Origin: Flavobacterium hibernum
GTDB taxonomy: Bacteria; Bacteroidota; Bacteroidia; Flavobacteriales; Flavobacteriaceae
NCBI RefSeq assembly: GCF_000832125.1
Contig: NZ_JPRK01000018.1
Span: 1 to 64,000 of the forward strand
Direction: 5' to 3'
DNA: 64,000 nt
Part shown: positions 33,781-43,819 of the stretch, piece after piece
How positions within the stretch are numbered: the first letter of the stretch is position 1
How the letters are laid out: the number at the start of each line of letters is the position of its first letter
Position numbers and translations under genes: made by a program
The notes under the pieces: generated by a model
What the model was told of the DNA's origin: nothing
The model's database searches: none
The model's input: the letters and a program-made list of their open reading frames with translations, nothing else

Positions 33781-34200
33781 ATGAAAAAAAGAGAACCAAT
33801 TAGTCACATTATGACTAAAAGTGTAGTGACTGTAAATCAAAATGACGATTTAAGAAAAGTAGTAGAAAAACTAAAATCGAATTCGATTAGACATATTCCT
33901 GTTGTTAATGGCAAAGAAGTTGTTGGTATTATAAGCCGAACAGATGTTAATCGATTGACTTTTGGTGCTTTGTTTGATGGACAAGAAGGCGTTGATGAAG
34001 CTATCTTAGACATGCTTAGCATTTCGCAGGTTATGACTTCAAAACCCAGAACTCTTCCATCTGACACAATTATCAAGGATTTGGCAGAAGTTTTTGCAAA
34101 AGAGGATTTTCATGCCCTGCCTGTTGTAGATCAAGGAGAACTTAAAGGAATTGTAACAACAACAGATGTTATTAAATACTTTTTAGAACAATATCAATAA
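33781..34200 (+). CDS. Two-CBS-domain protein
   Basis: The 139-residue protein is a tandem CBS pair. The first domain has SHIMTKSVVTVNQNDDLRKVVEKLKSN and the second ISQVMTSKPRTLPSDTIIKDLAEVF. Each ends in a typical GIISRTDVNRL or GIVTTTDVIKY. Such pairs bind adenosyl ligands or ions and usually regulate partners. It has no catalytic domain and no membrane segment, and no neighbour identifies its partner. It is a stand-alone + strand gene, ending at a good terminator. Confidence 0.9.
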   Translation: MKKREPISHIMTKSVVTVNQNDDLRKVVEKLKSNSIRHIPVVNGKEVVGIISRTDVNRLTFGALFDGQEGVDEAILDMLSISQVMTSKPRTLPSDTIIKDLAEVFAKEDFHALPVVDQGELKGIVTTTDVIKYFLEQYQ

Positions 34201-34207
34201 TATTAGA

Positions 34208-34235
34208 AACGGAGTTCAACTGAACTCCGTTTTTT
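34208..34235 (+). terminator. Rho-independent terminator after the CBS gene
   Basis: The stem AACGGAGTTCA/TGAACTCCGTT with a 2-base loop at 34208-34231 is followed by a run of T to 34235, starting 8 bases after the stop codon. Confidence 0.88.
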
Positions 34236-34579
34236 ACGTCCTATTTTATTACTTTTTAGACAAAACAAAACATTTTATCTGTTTATTAACCTATTATTTA
34301 TTATAAACTCAAAACTTAATACATAATATTAATTATTAAATAAATTTATTATTAATAAAAAATTAAGCTTTTATTAAAATAAATCGTTTATTTTTTATCT
34401 AAAAATGATTAAACAATAATTTAGTTAAAAATCAGCATATCAACTATTTATAGAAAAATATAGTTGTTTCATTTATCAAAACAATCGTATTAGCTTCAAA
34501 ATTAACAGGATAGAACAGGATACAAAGAGATTGAGATATAAATAAGTTAGTCTGCTCTAACTAACCAAATTTATACCTT
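34236..34579 (+). other. AT-rich leader region before the SusC gene
   Basis: The 344-base stretch contains no ORF of note. It is very AT-rich (about 34300-34480), as expected for a regulated promoter region of a SusC operon. No exact TAnnTTTG element was found. A small hairpin (GTTAG/CTAAC) lies at about 34547-34562, just before the SusC ATG. No sigma/anti-sigma genes are nearby. Confidence 0.5.
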
Positions 34580-37570
34580 ATGAAAAACAAAATTAATCAT
34601 TTGATTATTTTGATCTTTTCCATTTTACTCCATTGGACAGCTTTTGCCCAAACCAAAATGGTATCAGGATCAATAACCGATTCAAACGGAATTCCTATTC
34701 CCGGAGCAAACATTGTTGTAAAGGGATCACAAATTAGTACTGTATCTGATTTTGATGGAAAATATTCTATCAGTGCAAATACAGGAAGTGTTTTGATTTT
34801 TAGTTCCACAGGATCAAAAACTACCGAAAAAACTGTTGAACAATCCTCAACTCTTAATATTACATTATCCGATGATGTTGCAGAACTTAAGGAAGTTGTT
34901 GTGGTTGGTTACGGAACCATGAAAAAAAGCGACTTAACGGGTTCTGTAGCACAAATAAAAGGAGATGTTTTGACTACTGTAACAAGTTCAAACCCATTAG
35001 AAGCTGTTCAAGGTAGAGCGGCTGGAGTTGCCGTTCTAAACAATGACTCTTCTCCTGGTTCTTCACCAAAAATTAGGATACGCGGAAATGGTTCTGTTAG
35101 TGCCGGTAACGATCCGTTAATTGTTGTAGATGGTTTTCCGTTGGTCAACAGTAACTTAAACGACATTAGTGCAAACGACATCGAATCGATGGAAATTCTT
35201 AAAGATGCTTCGTCTGCTGCTATTTACGGTTCAAGAGGTGCAAATGGTGTTATCCTGATTACAACTAAAAGAGGGAAAAAGGGACAAAACAACATGGAAA
35301 TTGTTGGTACTCAAGGAATCTCTACTCCAACCAGATTACCTAAAACCTTAAACAGAGATAATTTTATTAAGTTTATCAATGACGCTTATACTTATTCTAC
35401 CGGAAAACCTGTTTATTCGGCTACTAATCCAGCTCCAAACATTAATGTGAATTGGCAGGATGAAGTTATTAGAAACATGGCTTTGATGCAAAATTATTCG
35501 CTATCATTTAGCGGCGGAAAAGACAACACTACTTATTTACTTTCGGGAAATCTCTTTTCGCAAGACGGAATTGTAGAAGCTTCCGGATTTAAAAAAATGA
35601 CTCTTCGAACGAATTTAAACCATGAATTTAAATCTTGGCTTACTGTTGGAACACATTTACAAGTGGGACGCTCACAAAGAGATATTCGAAACAATCCTAC
35701 TAGCGATATCTTTAGATACGGATGGCCAACAATACCAGTAAGAAACAGTGATGGAAGCTGGCACTATGCTACCGAAGATCCAAAGATTAGTTCTTACTTT
35801 GAAGGTACTTGGAATCCTGTTTCAGAAGCGGCAGAAATGACGAATCAAATTTCTTCAGATCGTATTTTGGGAGATGTATATGCACATTTTAAGTTGGCGA
35901 AAAATCTAACTTTCAAAACGAATTATGGTGTTGATGTTTCTAACGAAAAACAATATGAATATTATACCTCAAAATCGACTGCCGGAATTGGATCTGGTAG
36001 TACTGGTACGGGTTCTCAATATTACAGAAGACAAACTTCTCAATTAACTGATAACATTTTAAGCTATTCTAATACTTGGAATGACAAACATAGTTTTACG
36101 GCTACTGGCGTTTATTCCTGGCAAGAATATGTTTACGAAGATTTAGGAGTAAGAGGATCTGGTTTTCAAAATGATGCTACTGGTGCAAATGATATTACAT
36201 ATGCAGACAGAAGTAGCATTACCAATTCTTCGACTAAATATTCGAGCAAATTAATTTCGTGGACTGCCAGAACATCTTATGCTTATGCCGAAAAATATCT
36301 TGTTACTTTAACGGGGCGTTACGATGGATCATCGCGTTTTGGCGATAATAATAAATGGGGATTTTTCCCTTCTGTAGGATTAGGCTGGAGAATTGATAAA
36401 GAGAATTTTCTAAAAAACAATTCGGTAATAAATGGATTGAAACTAAGAGCTAGTTATGGTGTAACGGGTAATCAGGAAATTGGTAATTATCAATCATTAT
36501 CAAAACTTGTAAAGGCTAATTATGTTTATGAAAACAACCCAATTTTTGGATTTGTAGAAACTATTGGAAATCCGGATTTAAAATGGGAACGAAACATTCA
36601 ATATAATGTTGGTATCGATTTAAGTTTATGGAAAAGACTGGATTTGAATCTTGATTTTTATCAAAGACAAACTTCAGATTTATTATACAACGTACCAATT
36701 CCAACAACTTCTGGCTACAATAGTATGTTACAAAACATTGGTGAGGTAAAAAATGTTGGTTTTGAAGTTACTGCCAAAGTTCAAATAATCGATTCTAACT
36801 TTAAATGGGATTTAGGAACTAACTTTTCTAAAAATAAAAACGAAATTGTTAGCTTATACGGGGATGTACAACGTATTAACATTGGAAGTTCTTCTGCCGG
36901 AATTGCTAAATATTTAATTGTTGGACAACCTGTAAATAGTGTTTGGGCACGCGAATCAGCCGGTATTATTAAAACACAGGAACAATTAACAGCTTATCAG
37001 CAAATTCGTCCAACAGCAAAACTTGGAGAAGAAATGTATGTTGATAAAAACGGCGATAAAATCATTAATAATGATGATTACATTAATATTGGCTCTACTT
37101 CTCCTGATTTCTTTTACGGAATTTCAACTAATCTAAGTTATAAAAATATGACTTTAGATATCTATGGTCAAGGTGCAACAGGTCTAGCATCTGATGAAGA
37201 TAATAACTATATGATTTTTGGAGAAAATCAAATTCAGAATAGAAATTACATTCCAACTCAATATGCTTACGACAGAATGTGGAGTACCACTAATCCAACA
37301 GGAAATTTCCCAAGAGCGGGTGCACAGGAAGTATATCTTTCAAATCGTACAAACGGTGACTGGAATTATTTTGTAATTAAAAATATCAAACTAGCGTATA
37401 ATTTATCTAACGTAATTAAAAATGTTGATTGGGTAAAACAACTGAATGTGTATGTAAATGCGCAAAACTATATCAATATTGCAAATCACCGAGGATATAA
37501 TCCGGAGAGCGGAAGCGTAAATTCTCCTTATGTAAAAACAATGCTTGTTGGCTTTAGCGCGAAGTTTTAA
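34580..37570 (+). CDS. SusC/RagA-family TonB-dependent outer-membrane transporter
   Basis: The 996-residue protein has a signal peptide (about residues 1-23, ending AFAQ). A carboxypeptidase-regulatory-like domain follows (about 25-110, SGSITDSNGIPIPGANIVVKG). A plug carries the SusC signature (LKEVVVVGYGTMKKSDLTGS and RIRGNGSVSAGNDPLIVVDG), and a 22-strand barrel ends in FSAKF. It imports a polymer fragment with the SusD partner 17 bp downstream, powered by TonB. No glycoside hydrolase, peptidase or regulator is nearby, so the substrate is unknown. Confidence 0.95.
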   Translation: MKNKINHLIILIFSILLHWTAFAQTKMVSGSITDSNGIPIPGANIVVKGSQISTVSDFDGKYSISANTGSVLIFSSTGSKTTEKTVEQSSTLNITLSDDVAELKEVVVVGYGTMKKSDLTGSVAQIKGDVLTTVTSSNPLEAVQGRAAGVAVLNNDSSPGSSPKIRIRGNGSVSAGNDPLIVVDGFPLVNSNLNDISANDIESMEILKDASSAAIYGSRGANGVILITTKRGKKGQNNMEIVGTQGISTPTRLPKTLNRDNFIKFINDAYTYSTGKPVYSATNPAPNINVNWQDEVIRNMALMQNYSLSFSGGKDNTTYLLSGNLFSQDGIVEASGFKKMTLRTNLNHEFKSWLTVGTHLQVGRSQRDIRNNPTSDIFRYGWPTIPVRNSDGSWHYATEDPKISSYFEGTWNPVSEAAEMTNQISSDRILGDVYAHFKLAKNLTFKTNYGVDVSNEKQYEYYTSKSTAGIGSGSTGTGSQYYRRQTSQLTDNILSYSNTWNDKHSFTATGVYSWQEYVYEDLGVRGSGFQNDATGANDITYADRSSITNSSTKYSSKLISWTARTSYAYAEKYLVTLTGRYDGSSRFGDNNKWGFFPSVGLGWRIDKENFLKNNSVINGLKLRASYGVTGNQEIGNYQSLSKLVKANYVYENNPIFGFVETIGNPDLKWERNIQYNVGIDLSLWKRLDLNLDFYQRQTSDLLYNVPIPTTSGYNSMLQNIGEVKNVGFEVTAKVQIIDSNFKWDLGTNFSKNKNEIVSLYGDVQRINIGSSSAGIAKYLIVGQPVNSVWARESAGIIKTQEQLTAYQQIRPTAKLGEEMYVDKNGDKIINNDDYINIGSTSPDFFYGISTNLSYKNMTLDIYGQGATGLASDEDNNYMIFGENQIQNRNYIPTQYAYDRMWSTTNPTGNFPRAGAQEVYLSNRTNGDWNYFVIKNIKLAYNLSNVIKNVDWVKQLNVYVNAQNYINIANHRGYNPESGSVNSPYVKTMLVGFSAKF

Positions 37571-37587
37571 CTCTAAAAATCTATAAA

Positions 37588-39168
37588 ATGAAAATTCTAA
37601 AATATATCTTTTCCGGCTGTGCATTAATGTTATTTGCTCAATGCACGGATTTAACCGAGGAACCTTTTACTTTTTTATCGCCAACGAACTATTATAAAAA
37701 TGCCGACGAGCTAAACACAGCTTTAGTGGGAGTTTATGATGGTTATCAAAATGGTTTTAATGGTTATTATAAATACATCATGTATTTGGAGGTTCTAACT
37801 GAATTTGGTTCTCCTGCTTATGCAAAAGATGATACTCAACTTTGGAATGTATGGGCTGATATGAATAATGCCGATAAAATGGTGATTACAAATTGGGATG
37901 ATGCTTATAATATCATTAACAGAGCTAATCTGGTTGTGGGCAGAGGTGCAAATGTTACTATGGACGAAAATCTTAAAAAGAGATATTTTGCCGAGGCTCG
38001 TTTTCTTAGAGCTGCCACTTATTATAATTTAGTACGTATGTATGGTGGCGTACCTATTCCTGAAACTTTTACCGAAGGACTTAAAAACTTGGCTATTCCA
38101 AGAAAAACAGTTGATGAAACTTATGCTTACATAATCGCGGATCTTTTATATGCCGAAGAAAATCTTCCTTTGAAATCAGCTTATGGAAATGGTAATGCAT
38201 GGAGAGTATCAAAAGGAGCAGCTCAGGCTTTACTTGGCGATTTATACTTAACCAGAGGTGGTATGACTGGCGATAAAACATACTTTCAAAAATCTAAAGA
38301 TTATTGCGCCAAAGTAATTCAATCCAGTCAATATAACTTGCAGCCCAATTTTAAAGATTTATGGTTCTGGTGGAATACTAATAATAAAAACGGAATCGAA
38401 TCTGTTTTTGAATTACAATATGGTAGTGTAGAAAATGAGTACAATAATAATCATGTAATGTTTGGTGTAAATATTACCGAAACTACTCTTGGCTGTTATA
38501 TGTACCATCGTTTTGGTCCTTCTATCCAACATTATCTTTCTTATGATAATGCTGATACTCGAAAAGAAGGTAGTTTTCTAACTAAATTTAATGTCACCGA
38601 AAAAGGTAATCCGTCTCATATTATTCAGACTCTTGAGTTTGTTCCGGCAGACAAAGGTTTTTTCCCGGGATCTAAAGGATGGAAAACGGCATCGCCTGGA
38701 AACTTAAAATTTTATGACAGAACTGAAAGTTCGGCTTCATTAAAAAAACCTCAGGCAAATTCTTATGCCATTCGATACGCTGATGTATTGTTGGATTATG
38801 CTGAAGCAGAAAATGAAATCAATGGTCCGGCAGCTGCTTATTCATACGTTAACAGAATAAGAAACAGAGCAAATTTACCAGATTTGACACCTGGCTTGAG
38901 TAAAGAAGCTTTTGCAGATGCTATTTACAGAGAACGTGGTTGGGAATTTGTTGGTGAAGGGGTATTATTTTTTGATGAAATAAGAACGAACCGTATTGGC
39001 AAGAATGTTGCAAATCATGTAAAATACGGAAATGACAATAAGATTAATATGTATGTTAACAATCCTTTGCAATTTGTGCCTTCAAAGAATTTCTTATTTA
39101 AAATTCCTCGATATGATTTAGATTCTAATCCTGCATTAGTTCAAAATCCGGATAACGTGAGCAACTAA
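37588..39168 (+). CDS. SusD/RagB-family outer-membrane lipoprotein
   Basis: The 526-residue substrate-binding lipoprotein has lipobox FAQC near residue 19. N-terminal TPR-like helices carry AEARFLRAATYYNLVRMYGGVP, the classic SusD motif, and the C-terminal part holds IRNRANLP and ERGWEFVGEGVLFFDEIRTN. It caps the SusC transporter and delivers ligand. It directly follows that gene and ends at a bidirectional terminator. The substrate is unknown. Confidence 0.95.
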   Translation: MKILKYIFSGCALMLFAQCTDLTEEPFTFLSPTNYYKNADELNTALVGVYDGYQNGFNGYYKYIMYLEVLTEFGSPAYAKDDTQLWNVWADMNNADKMVITNWDDAYNIINRANLVVGRGANVTMDENLKKRYFAEARFLRAATYYNLVRMYGGVPIPETFTEGLKNLAIPRKTVDETYAYIIADLLYAEENLPLKSAYGNGNAWRVSKGAAQALLGDLYLTRGGMTGDKTYFQKSKDYCAKVIQSSQYNLQPNFKDLWFWWNTNNKNGIESVFELQYGSVENEYNNNHVMFGVNITETTLGCYMYHRFGPSIQHYLSYDNADTRKEGSFLTKFNVTEKGNPSHIIQTLEFVPADKGFFPGSKGWKTASPGNLKFYDRTESSASLKKPQANSYAIRYADVLLDYAEAENEINGPAAAYSYVNRIRNRANLPDLTPGLSKEAFADAIYRERGWEFVGEGVLFFDEIRTNRIGKNVANHVKYGNDNKINMYVNNPLQFVPSKNFLFKIPRYDLDSNPALVQNPDNVSN

Positions 39169-39172
39169 AAAC

Positions 39173-39218
39173 AAAAAAATCCTTTTCGACAGCTAACGCT
39201 TTGAAAAGGATTTTTTTT
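39173..39218. terminator. Bidirectional terminator between SusD and the M23 gene
   Basis: Arms AAAAAATCCTTTTC and GAAAAGGATTTTTT at 39173-39187 and 39203-39217 enclose a 15-base loop, with T runs in both directions. It separates convergent genes. Confidence 0.85.
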
Positions 39219-39233
39219 ATGTTTAAACTAAAT

Positions 39234-40517
39234 CTATCTGTTTTGCAACCATCCTTCAGGATTGTTGTTTGATGTATTTTGAAGAATTAAAAACTTAATA
39301 ATTGTTTTTCCTGTGTCTCCACTGGTTCTTACTTTACCTATACTTTGTTTGATTTTTACTTTATCTCCTTGCTCAACAAATACCTGACTTAGATTTTGAT
39401 ATACTGTAAAGTAATCTCCATGCTGAATAAAAACGGCTCTGTTAACAGGTGATAAAATAATAACTTTAGATACTTCCCCTTCAAATACTGCACGTGCTGT
39501 TGCTCCAGACTCTGTCGTTATCTCTACTCCTGAGTTGTGAACTGTTAACGACGGATAAAGTGGATGTGGCTGATCTCCGTATCCTAACGAAATAAATCCT
39601 TTTTCTACCGGCCAAGGCAATTTTCCTCGGTTTGCTTTAAAATCAGCAGCTAGTACTTTACCTTCTGGAGTTAATGCAATTCTGTCTGACGACACAACCC
39701 TAGCAGGCTCATCTGCTTCTTTGGTAGCAATACCTTTTTTCTTGTCTTCCTCTATTTTTTTTCTTCTTTCTTCTTCTGCTCTTAAATTGGCCAATCTAAT
39801 TTGTTCACGAATCAACTGTTTAATTTTTGCATCAATTCTTTTCGATTCCTGTTGTTTGGCTTTAGTATCAGCAATAATTTTATTCTTATCTTTTTTAATC
39901 GAGTTAACTAATTTTTGCTGCTCTTGTTTTTCGACTTCAAGACTTTTCTTTTCTTTTTCATTTTCGGCAATGATTTTTTTCTTCACCGTTCTTTGTCCGT
40001 CCAATCGTGCGTTGTAATCTACCAGCTGAGCTGTTTTAGACTGAATCTCTAAACCTTGATTTTTTCTAAAATTGGTATATTGCTTCAAATATTGCGCTCT
40101 TTTATAAGCTTGCAAAAAACTCTCTGAAGACAAAATAAACATCGCTCTACTTTGCTCAGATCTACTTTTATATGATTTCAAGATCATTTTTGCATAATCC
40201 TTTTTTAATATGTCTAACTCTTTTTTGAGTTTGTTAACCTTAACTTGGTTAATATACATATCATTGCTCAAAAGCTTTTCTTGCTTTGCTGTAGTATTAA
40301 TAAGTTTCTCTTTCAGTTTAATTTTGTTCGCCTGAATTAAAAAAACATTTACAGCTGATTTTTCTTTTTTCTTTACAGTCTGCAACATTTTTTCATTATC
40401 TCTAATTTCTTGCTGAATTTGAGCTTTACGTTCTTCCAGTTTTTCTTGTTGCGAATCTTGCGCCCACATAAATGTAGTGGCACATATAAAAATTAGGCTG
40501 AGGAGAAATTTTGGCAT
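39234..40517 (-). CDS. EnvC-like murein hydrolase activator (coiled coil plus M23 domain)
   Basis: The 427-residue protein has a signal peptide (MPKFLLSLIFICATTFMWAQ), a long coiled coil of Lys/Glu-rich helices (about residues 20-250), and a C-terminal M23 LytM domain (about 310-425, SLGYGDQPHPLYPSLTVHNSGVEI). The usual metal-binding HxD is not evident: the typical HxGxD is HNSGVEI. This suggests a non-catalytic EnvC-like activator of cell-separation amidases. I prefer ATG 40517; the further upstream TTG would sit within a promoter element. Confidence 0.88.
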   Translation of the reverse strand: MPKFLLSLIFICATTFMWAQDSQQEKLEERKAQIQQEIRDNEKMLQTVKKKEKSAVNVFLIQANKIKLKEKLINTTAKQEKLLSNDMYINQVKVNKLKKELDILKKDYAKMILKSYKSRSEQSRAMFILSSESFLQAYKRAQYLKQYTNFRKNQGLEIQSKTAQLVDYNARLDGQRTVKKKIIAENEKEKKSLEVEKQEQQKLVNSIKKDKNKIIADTKAKQQESKRIDAKIKQLIREQIRLANLRAEEERRKKIEEDKKKGIATKEADEPARVVSSDRIALTPEGKVLAADFKANRGKLPWPVEKGFISLGYGDQPHPLYPSLTVHNSGVEITTESGATARAVFEGEVSKVIILSPVNRAVFIQHGDYFTVYQNLSQVFVEQGDKVKIKQSIGKVRTSGDTGKTIIKFLILQNTSNNNPEGWLQNR

Positions 40518-40535
40518 GTTTATATTTTCTTTTTG

Positions 40536-40543
40536 CAAATTTA
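40536..40543 (-). promoter_or_regulatory. Predicted -7 element for the EnvC-like gene
   Basis: On the - strand this is TAAATTTG, matching TAnnTTTG, 18 bases before the ATG at 40517 and overlapping the end of the DUF4292 gene. It could add extra transcription of the last gene of the operon. Confidence 0.4.
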
Positions 40544-41326
40544 CTTAATTATAACTTTTTTGTAACCACTTGGCACACTATAAGGAAAAGAAAGTTCTTC
40601 ATTAAATGAAATATTATTATAATTCAAATTAATATTAGTTTTTCCTTTTGGCTGTATTGCATTAATTTCAACAGTTGTTGGCAATGTTCCCTGATTAAAG
40701 ACTTTATTATCAGAATATAAAATTTGCAACAATATATTTTGAGCCGGTTGCGAAATCTCTTCTTTTTGTACCAAGTATTTTTCGGTATCTAAGTAAAATG
40801 ATTTTTTTAAACTAGCCGATTTTTCATCATCTAAACGAAGAAGATTTTCTACAATCGTTTGTGTGTACTTTCCATCTCTTAAATCGTCTAAAGCTTCACC
40901 AACCAATAAATTTTGAACTTTACTATAATTTAATTCAGTTCCTAACCATTGGCTTAAACTTGTAAAGTCTCCCTCATAATAAGTGCTTTTTATTTTTTCG
41001 TAATAACTTACTGTTGTGGGTGTTATTAAGGCTTTTGCCATTGTAATTCCTAAAAATCGTACACTAACTAAAATTTGTTTGTCTTTCTCGATTTTAATCT
41101 CGGCCGTAACATTCTGACTTTGTTTTTCGTCAGCATATCTCGCACTAGCTTTTATGTATAGAGTCGAAAAATCTAACGTGTTTTTATAATGGTTTTCAAT
41201 TATCTTTTTCTCTTCTTTTGGCGAAATTTCTTTGACCTCTTTATTACTGTTTTGCACTGCGACCGCTTTTGATTTACAAGAAACCACAAAAATCGACAAC
41301 AATACTACTACTATATATTTTTTCAT
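40541..41326 (-). CDS. DUF4292 lipoprotein
   Basis: The 261-residue protein has a lipoprotein signal (KKYIVVVLLSIFVVSCKS, lipobox VVSC). The mature domain is beta-rich (YIKASARYADEKQSQNVTAEIKI, LVSVRFLGITMAKALITPT), as in the LolA/LolB-like superfold that DUF4292 proteins are thought to share. It would sit in an envelope membrane and may aid lipid or lipoprotein handling. It lies between the TPR and EnvC-like genes, with a gap of 14 bp to the former. I use the second Met, which better fits the signal peptide. Confidence 0.85.
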   Translation of the reverse strand: MKKYIVVVLLSIFVVSCKSKAVAVQNSNKEVKEISPKEEKKIIENHYKNTLDFSTLYIKASARYADEKQSQNVTAEIKIEKDKQILVSVRFLGITMAKALITPTTVSYYEKIKSTYYEGDFTSLSQWLGTELNYSKVQNLLVGEALDDLRDGKYTQTIVENLLRLDDEKSASLKKSFYLDTEKYLVQKEEISQPAQNILLQILYSDNKVFNQGTLPTTVEINAIQPKGKTNINLNYNNISFNEELSFPYSVPSGYKKVIIK

Positions 41327-41340
41327 CTGCACTTAATCTT

Positions 41341-42693
41341 TTACTTATTTTTCTTTAATAATTCATTTGCTTTCAAAAAGTATTCCTCTTTTTTCTTAGC
41401 ATCTCCCAAACCATTATAAGCCTCTCCTAACTGAATATTAAAATTTGCTTCCAGAGCTTTATCATCTACAACATAATCGAGTCCCATTTCTAAAACGGTT
41501 TTTGCGTTTTTAAATTGTTTTAACTGATTATTTCCTAAGCCGGCATAATAATAAAATTGTGGCTGACTTGGATAAATTTCGATCATAGTCATGGCACGTT
41601 TAGTCATTGGTTCAAATTGTTTTGCCTGAGTATATGCTTCAAGCAAAAGCAAATTGGTTTCGCGATCTGTCTCTGAATTTGATTTTAAATCTTTTTCATA
41701 ATATTTAATAGCGTTTTCAAACTGTCCTTTACTATGATAAAATTTCCCAATTTCTTTTGCTACATCAACATTTGGATCATTATCAAAATAAGAAATTGCT
41801 TTCTCCAAATCCGCAGAATACTGTGGATTCTTGTTTACGTAAATTAAAAATTCGTTTAAAGTACGATGTTTTATTTTTGAATCAATTTTTGAACTTGCCA
41901 AAATCACATTCATTGATTTGATTGCTTTATCAGCCTGATTAGAATCTAAATATGTTTTAAACAAACTCACCTGTCCCCACTCTGAAGTTGGAACTTCCTT
42001 TGCCAATTGCTTCGCGACATCTAAAGCTTTATCTGCCTCATTTGCTTTAGAATATAAAAAAATCAGATCTACATAATTAGATTCCTCTTTAGGATTTTGT
42101 TTAATCTGATTAATCAAATTATTAATCTCTGTATTTTGAAAATTCCCTTGAGATATAATTTGCATTTTATATCTATTACGATCATCAGATTTTCCAAACT
42201 TGGCATCCATTTCGATAATGGTAGCAAGAGCTTTTTCAAACTGATTGGTAATCATATAAAGCGAAATCAAATCGTCTTTATACTCTTCGTCAAATGGAAT
42301 AATTTTCTGAATTGTCTGTATTGCCAACGGATAATTTTTGGTTTGAAAACTTACATCATAAATCCCCAACCAATACCATTTATTTTTTGGATCTAACTGA
42401 GTTGCTTTCTCAAACGAATCCTGAGCTTCTTTATACTGTTTTAGAAACAAATAATTTTTCCCCAGCTCAAAATAAGCTACAGCATCATTAGGTTTTAGTT
42501 TAATACATTTCTCTAATGATACTATTGCTTTATCATAATTTTCGATTCCCTTTTGTTTTAATGATTCATAAAAAGAGTCTTGATATTCATCTGTTGCCAT
42601 AGCAATATCTTCTGGTTCTGTTTGAGCCATAAGTGAAGTTGTATTGCCAAGCAAAACAAAAAATAAAATTACTATAACTCCTTTTTGTATCAT
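41341..42693 (-). CDS. Periplasmic tetratricopeptide-repeat protein
   Basis: The 450-residue protein has a signal peptide (about 1-23, GNTTSLMAQ). It then has multiple TPR units: AVAYFELGKNYLFLKQYKEAQDSFEKATQLDP, VAKEIGKFYHSKGQFENAIKYYEKDL, and FYYYAGLGNNQLKQFKNAKTVLEMGL. Such scaffolds mediate protein contacts in the periplasm. It is co-transcribed with nucleotidyltransferase, DUF4292 and EnvC-like genes, a combination widely seen in flavobacteria, so an envelope role is likely. No specific partner can be named. Confidence 0.88.
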   Translation of the reverse strand: MIQKGVIVILFFVLLGNTTSLMAQTEPEDIAMATDEYQDSFYESLKQKGIENYDKAIVSLEKCIKLKPNDAVAYFELGKNYLFLKQYKEAQDSFEKATQLDPKNKWYWLGIYDVSFQTKNYPLAIQTIQKIIPFDEEYKDDLISLYMITNQFEKALATIIEMDAKFGKSDDRNRYKMQIISQGNFQNTEINNLINQIKQNPKEESNYVDLIFLYSKANEADKALDVAKQLAKEVPTSEWGQVSLFKTYLDSNQADKAIKSMNVILASSKIDSKIKHRTLNEFLIYVNKNPQYSADLEKAISYFDNDPNVDVAKEIGKFYHSKGQFENAIKYYEKDLKSNSETDRETNLLLLEAYTQAKQFEPMTKRAMTMIEIYPSQPQFYYYAGLGNNQLKQFKNAKTVLEMGLDYVVDDKALEANFNIQLGEAYNGLGDAKKKEEYFLKANELLKKNK

Positions 42694-42742
42694 TTCTAAA
42701 ATTTAATCTTTAAACAAAAACGAATCTATCTCTTATAAAAGT

Positions 42743-43759
42743 TTATTCTAAAACCGAATAATCTCCAATGCTTATGCTTGTAAATTTACCATCAAAAACA
42801 ACATGATTTCCAATCATTGCATTGTCTAAATTTGCATTTTTGATCTGAGAATAAGTTTGTACTAAACTATTTTTAATTGAACTATCGATTACGTGACATC
42901 CTTTTCCAATTGAAACATTTGGACCAACTGTTGTGTTTTTCAACACTACATTTTCGCCAATATAACAAGGAGGAATAATAGTTGAGTTTTCTAATTTTAC
43001 ATCATAATCTACTAAATGTTCTCCGTCATTATGTAAGAATCCAAGCATTCTTGAATTGGTTTCAACGGTAACATCTTTGTTTCCGCAATCCATCCATTCG
43101 TCTACACTTCCGGTTTTAAAAACTTTACCGTTAGCCATCATTGCTTTGATTCCGTCGTTGATTTGGTATTCTCCACCATTCTGAATATTATTATCTAAAA
43201 CTCCTTGAAGTTCTTTTTTTAGATCTCCAACTTCTTTAAAATAATAGATTCCAATAACTGCCAAATCACTTACAAACACTTTTGGTTTTTCAACCAATTC
43301 TACAATTTCATTATTAGAATTTAATTTTACAACACCAAATGCTTCTGGTTGCTCTACTTGTTTTACCCAAATTACAGCATCAGCCTCAGGATCTAATTCA
43401 AAATCGGCTCTAATTAAAGTATCAGCGTAAGCAATTACTGCCGGCCCAGACAATGACTCTTTTGCACACATAATAGCGTGACCAGTTCCTAATGGTAAAT
43501 CCTGACGATAGATTGAAGCCTTTGCTCCTAAACTTCCAGCCAATTCTTCTAAACTTGTTACAAGATCGTCTCCAAAAAAAGCTTCGTCTCCTAAAATAAA
43601 AGCAACTTCTTCAATAGGTTCTTTTAATATTTTGGCAATATCCTCGACTAAACGATGTACGATCGATTTGCCTGCAACAGGAATTAATGGTTTAGGAACA
43701 GTTAAAGTATGTGGTCTAAGTCTTGATCCGCGACCCGCCATTGGAACGATTATTTTCAT
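42743..43759 (-). CDS. Sugar nucleotidyltransferase with left-handed beta-helix tail
   Basis: The 338-residue protein starts with the nucleotidyltransferase signature IIVPMAGRGSRLRPHTLTVPKPL. It contains LPLGTGHAIMCAKE and AVIAYADTLI, and has a C-terminal hexapeptide-repeat helix (CYIGENVVLKNTTVGPNVSIG). It forms NDP-sugars from sugar-1-phosphates (glucose-1-phosphate thymidylyl- or mannose-1-phosphate guanylyl-type; the sugar is not decided by sequence). It is between dut and the TPR gene in the envelope operon, and the flippase upstream suggests polysaccharide supply. Confidence 0.9.
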   Translation of the reverse strand: MKIIVPMAGRGSRLRPHTLTVPKPLIPVAGKSIVHRLVEDIAKILKEPIEEVAFILGDEAFFGDDLVTSLEELAGSLGAKASIYRQDLPLGTGHAIMCAKESLSGPAVIAYADTLIRADFELDPEADAVIWVKQVEQPEAFGVVKLNSNNEIVELVEKPKVFVSDLAVIGIYYFKEVGDLKKELQGVLDNNIQNGGEYQINDGIKAMMANGKVFKTGSVDEWMDCGNKDVTVETNSRMLGFLHNDGEHLVDYDVKLENSTIIPPCYIGENVVLKNTTVGPNVSIGKGCHVIDSSIKNSLVQTYSQIKNANLDNAMIGNHVVFDGKFTSISIGDYSVLE

Positions 43760-43819
43760 TTTATATTTTTATTTTATCTGAAGATTAAAAAAATCCTCTT
43801 AGTTTGGTTCTTAATTTTA

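Noticed and set aside
42097-42396. 99-residue + strand ORF opposite the TPR gene
   Set aside because: It is antisense to a well-supported TPR gene, has no protein-like pattern, and no promoter was seen.
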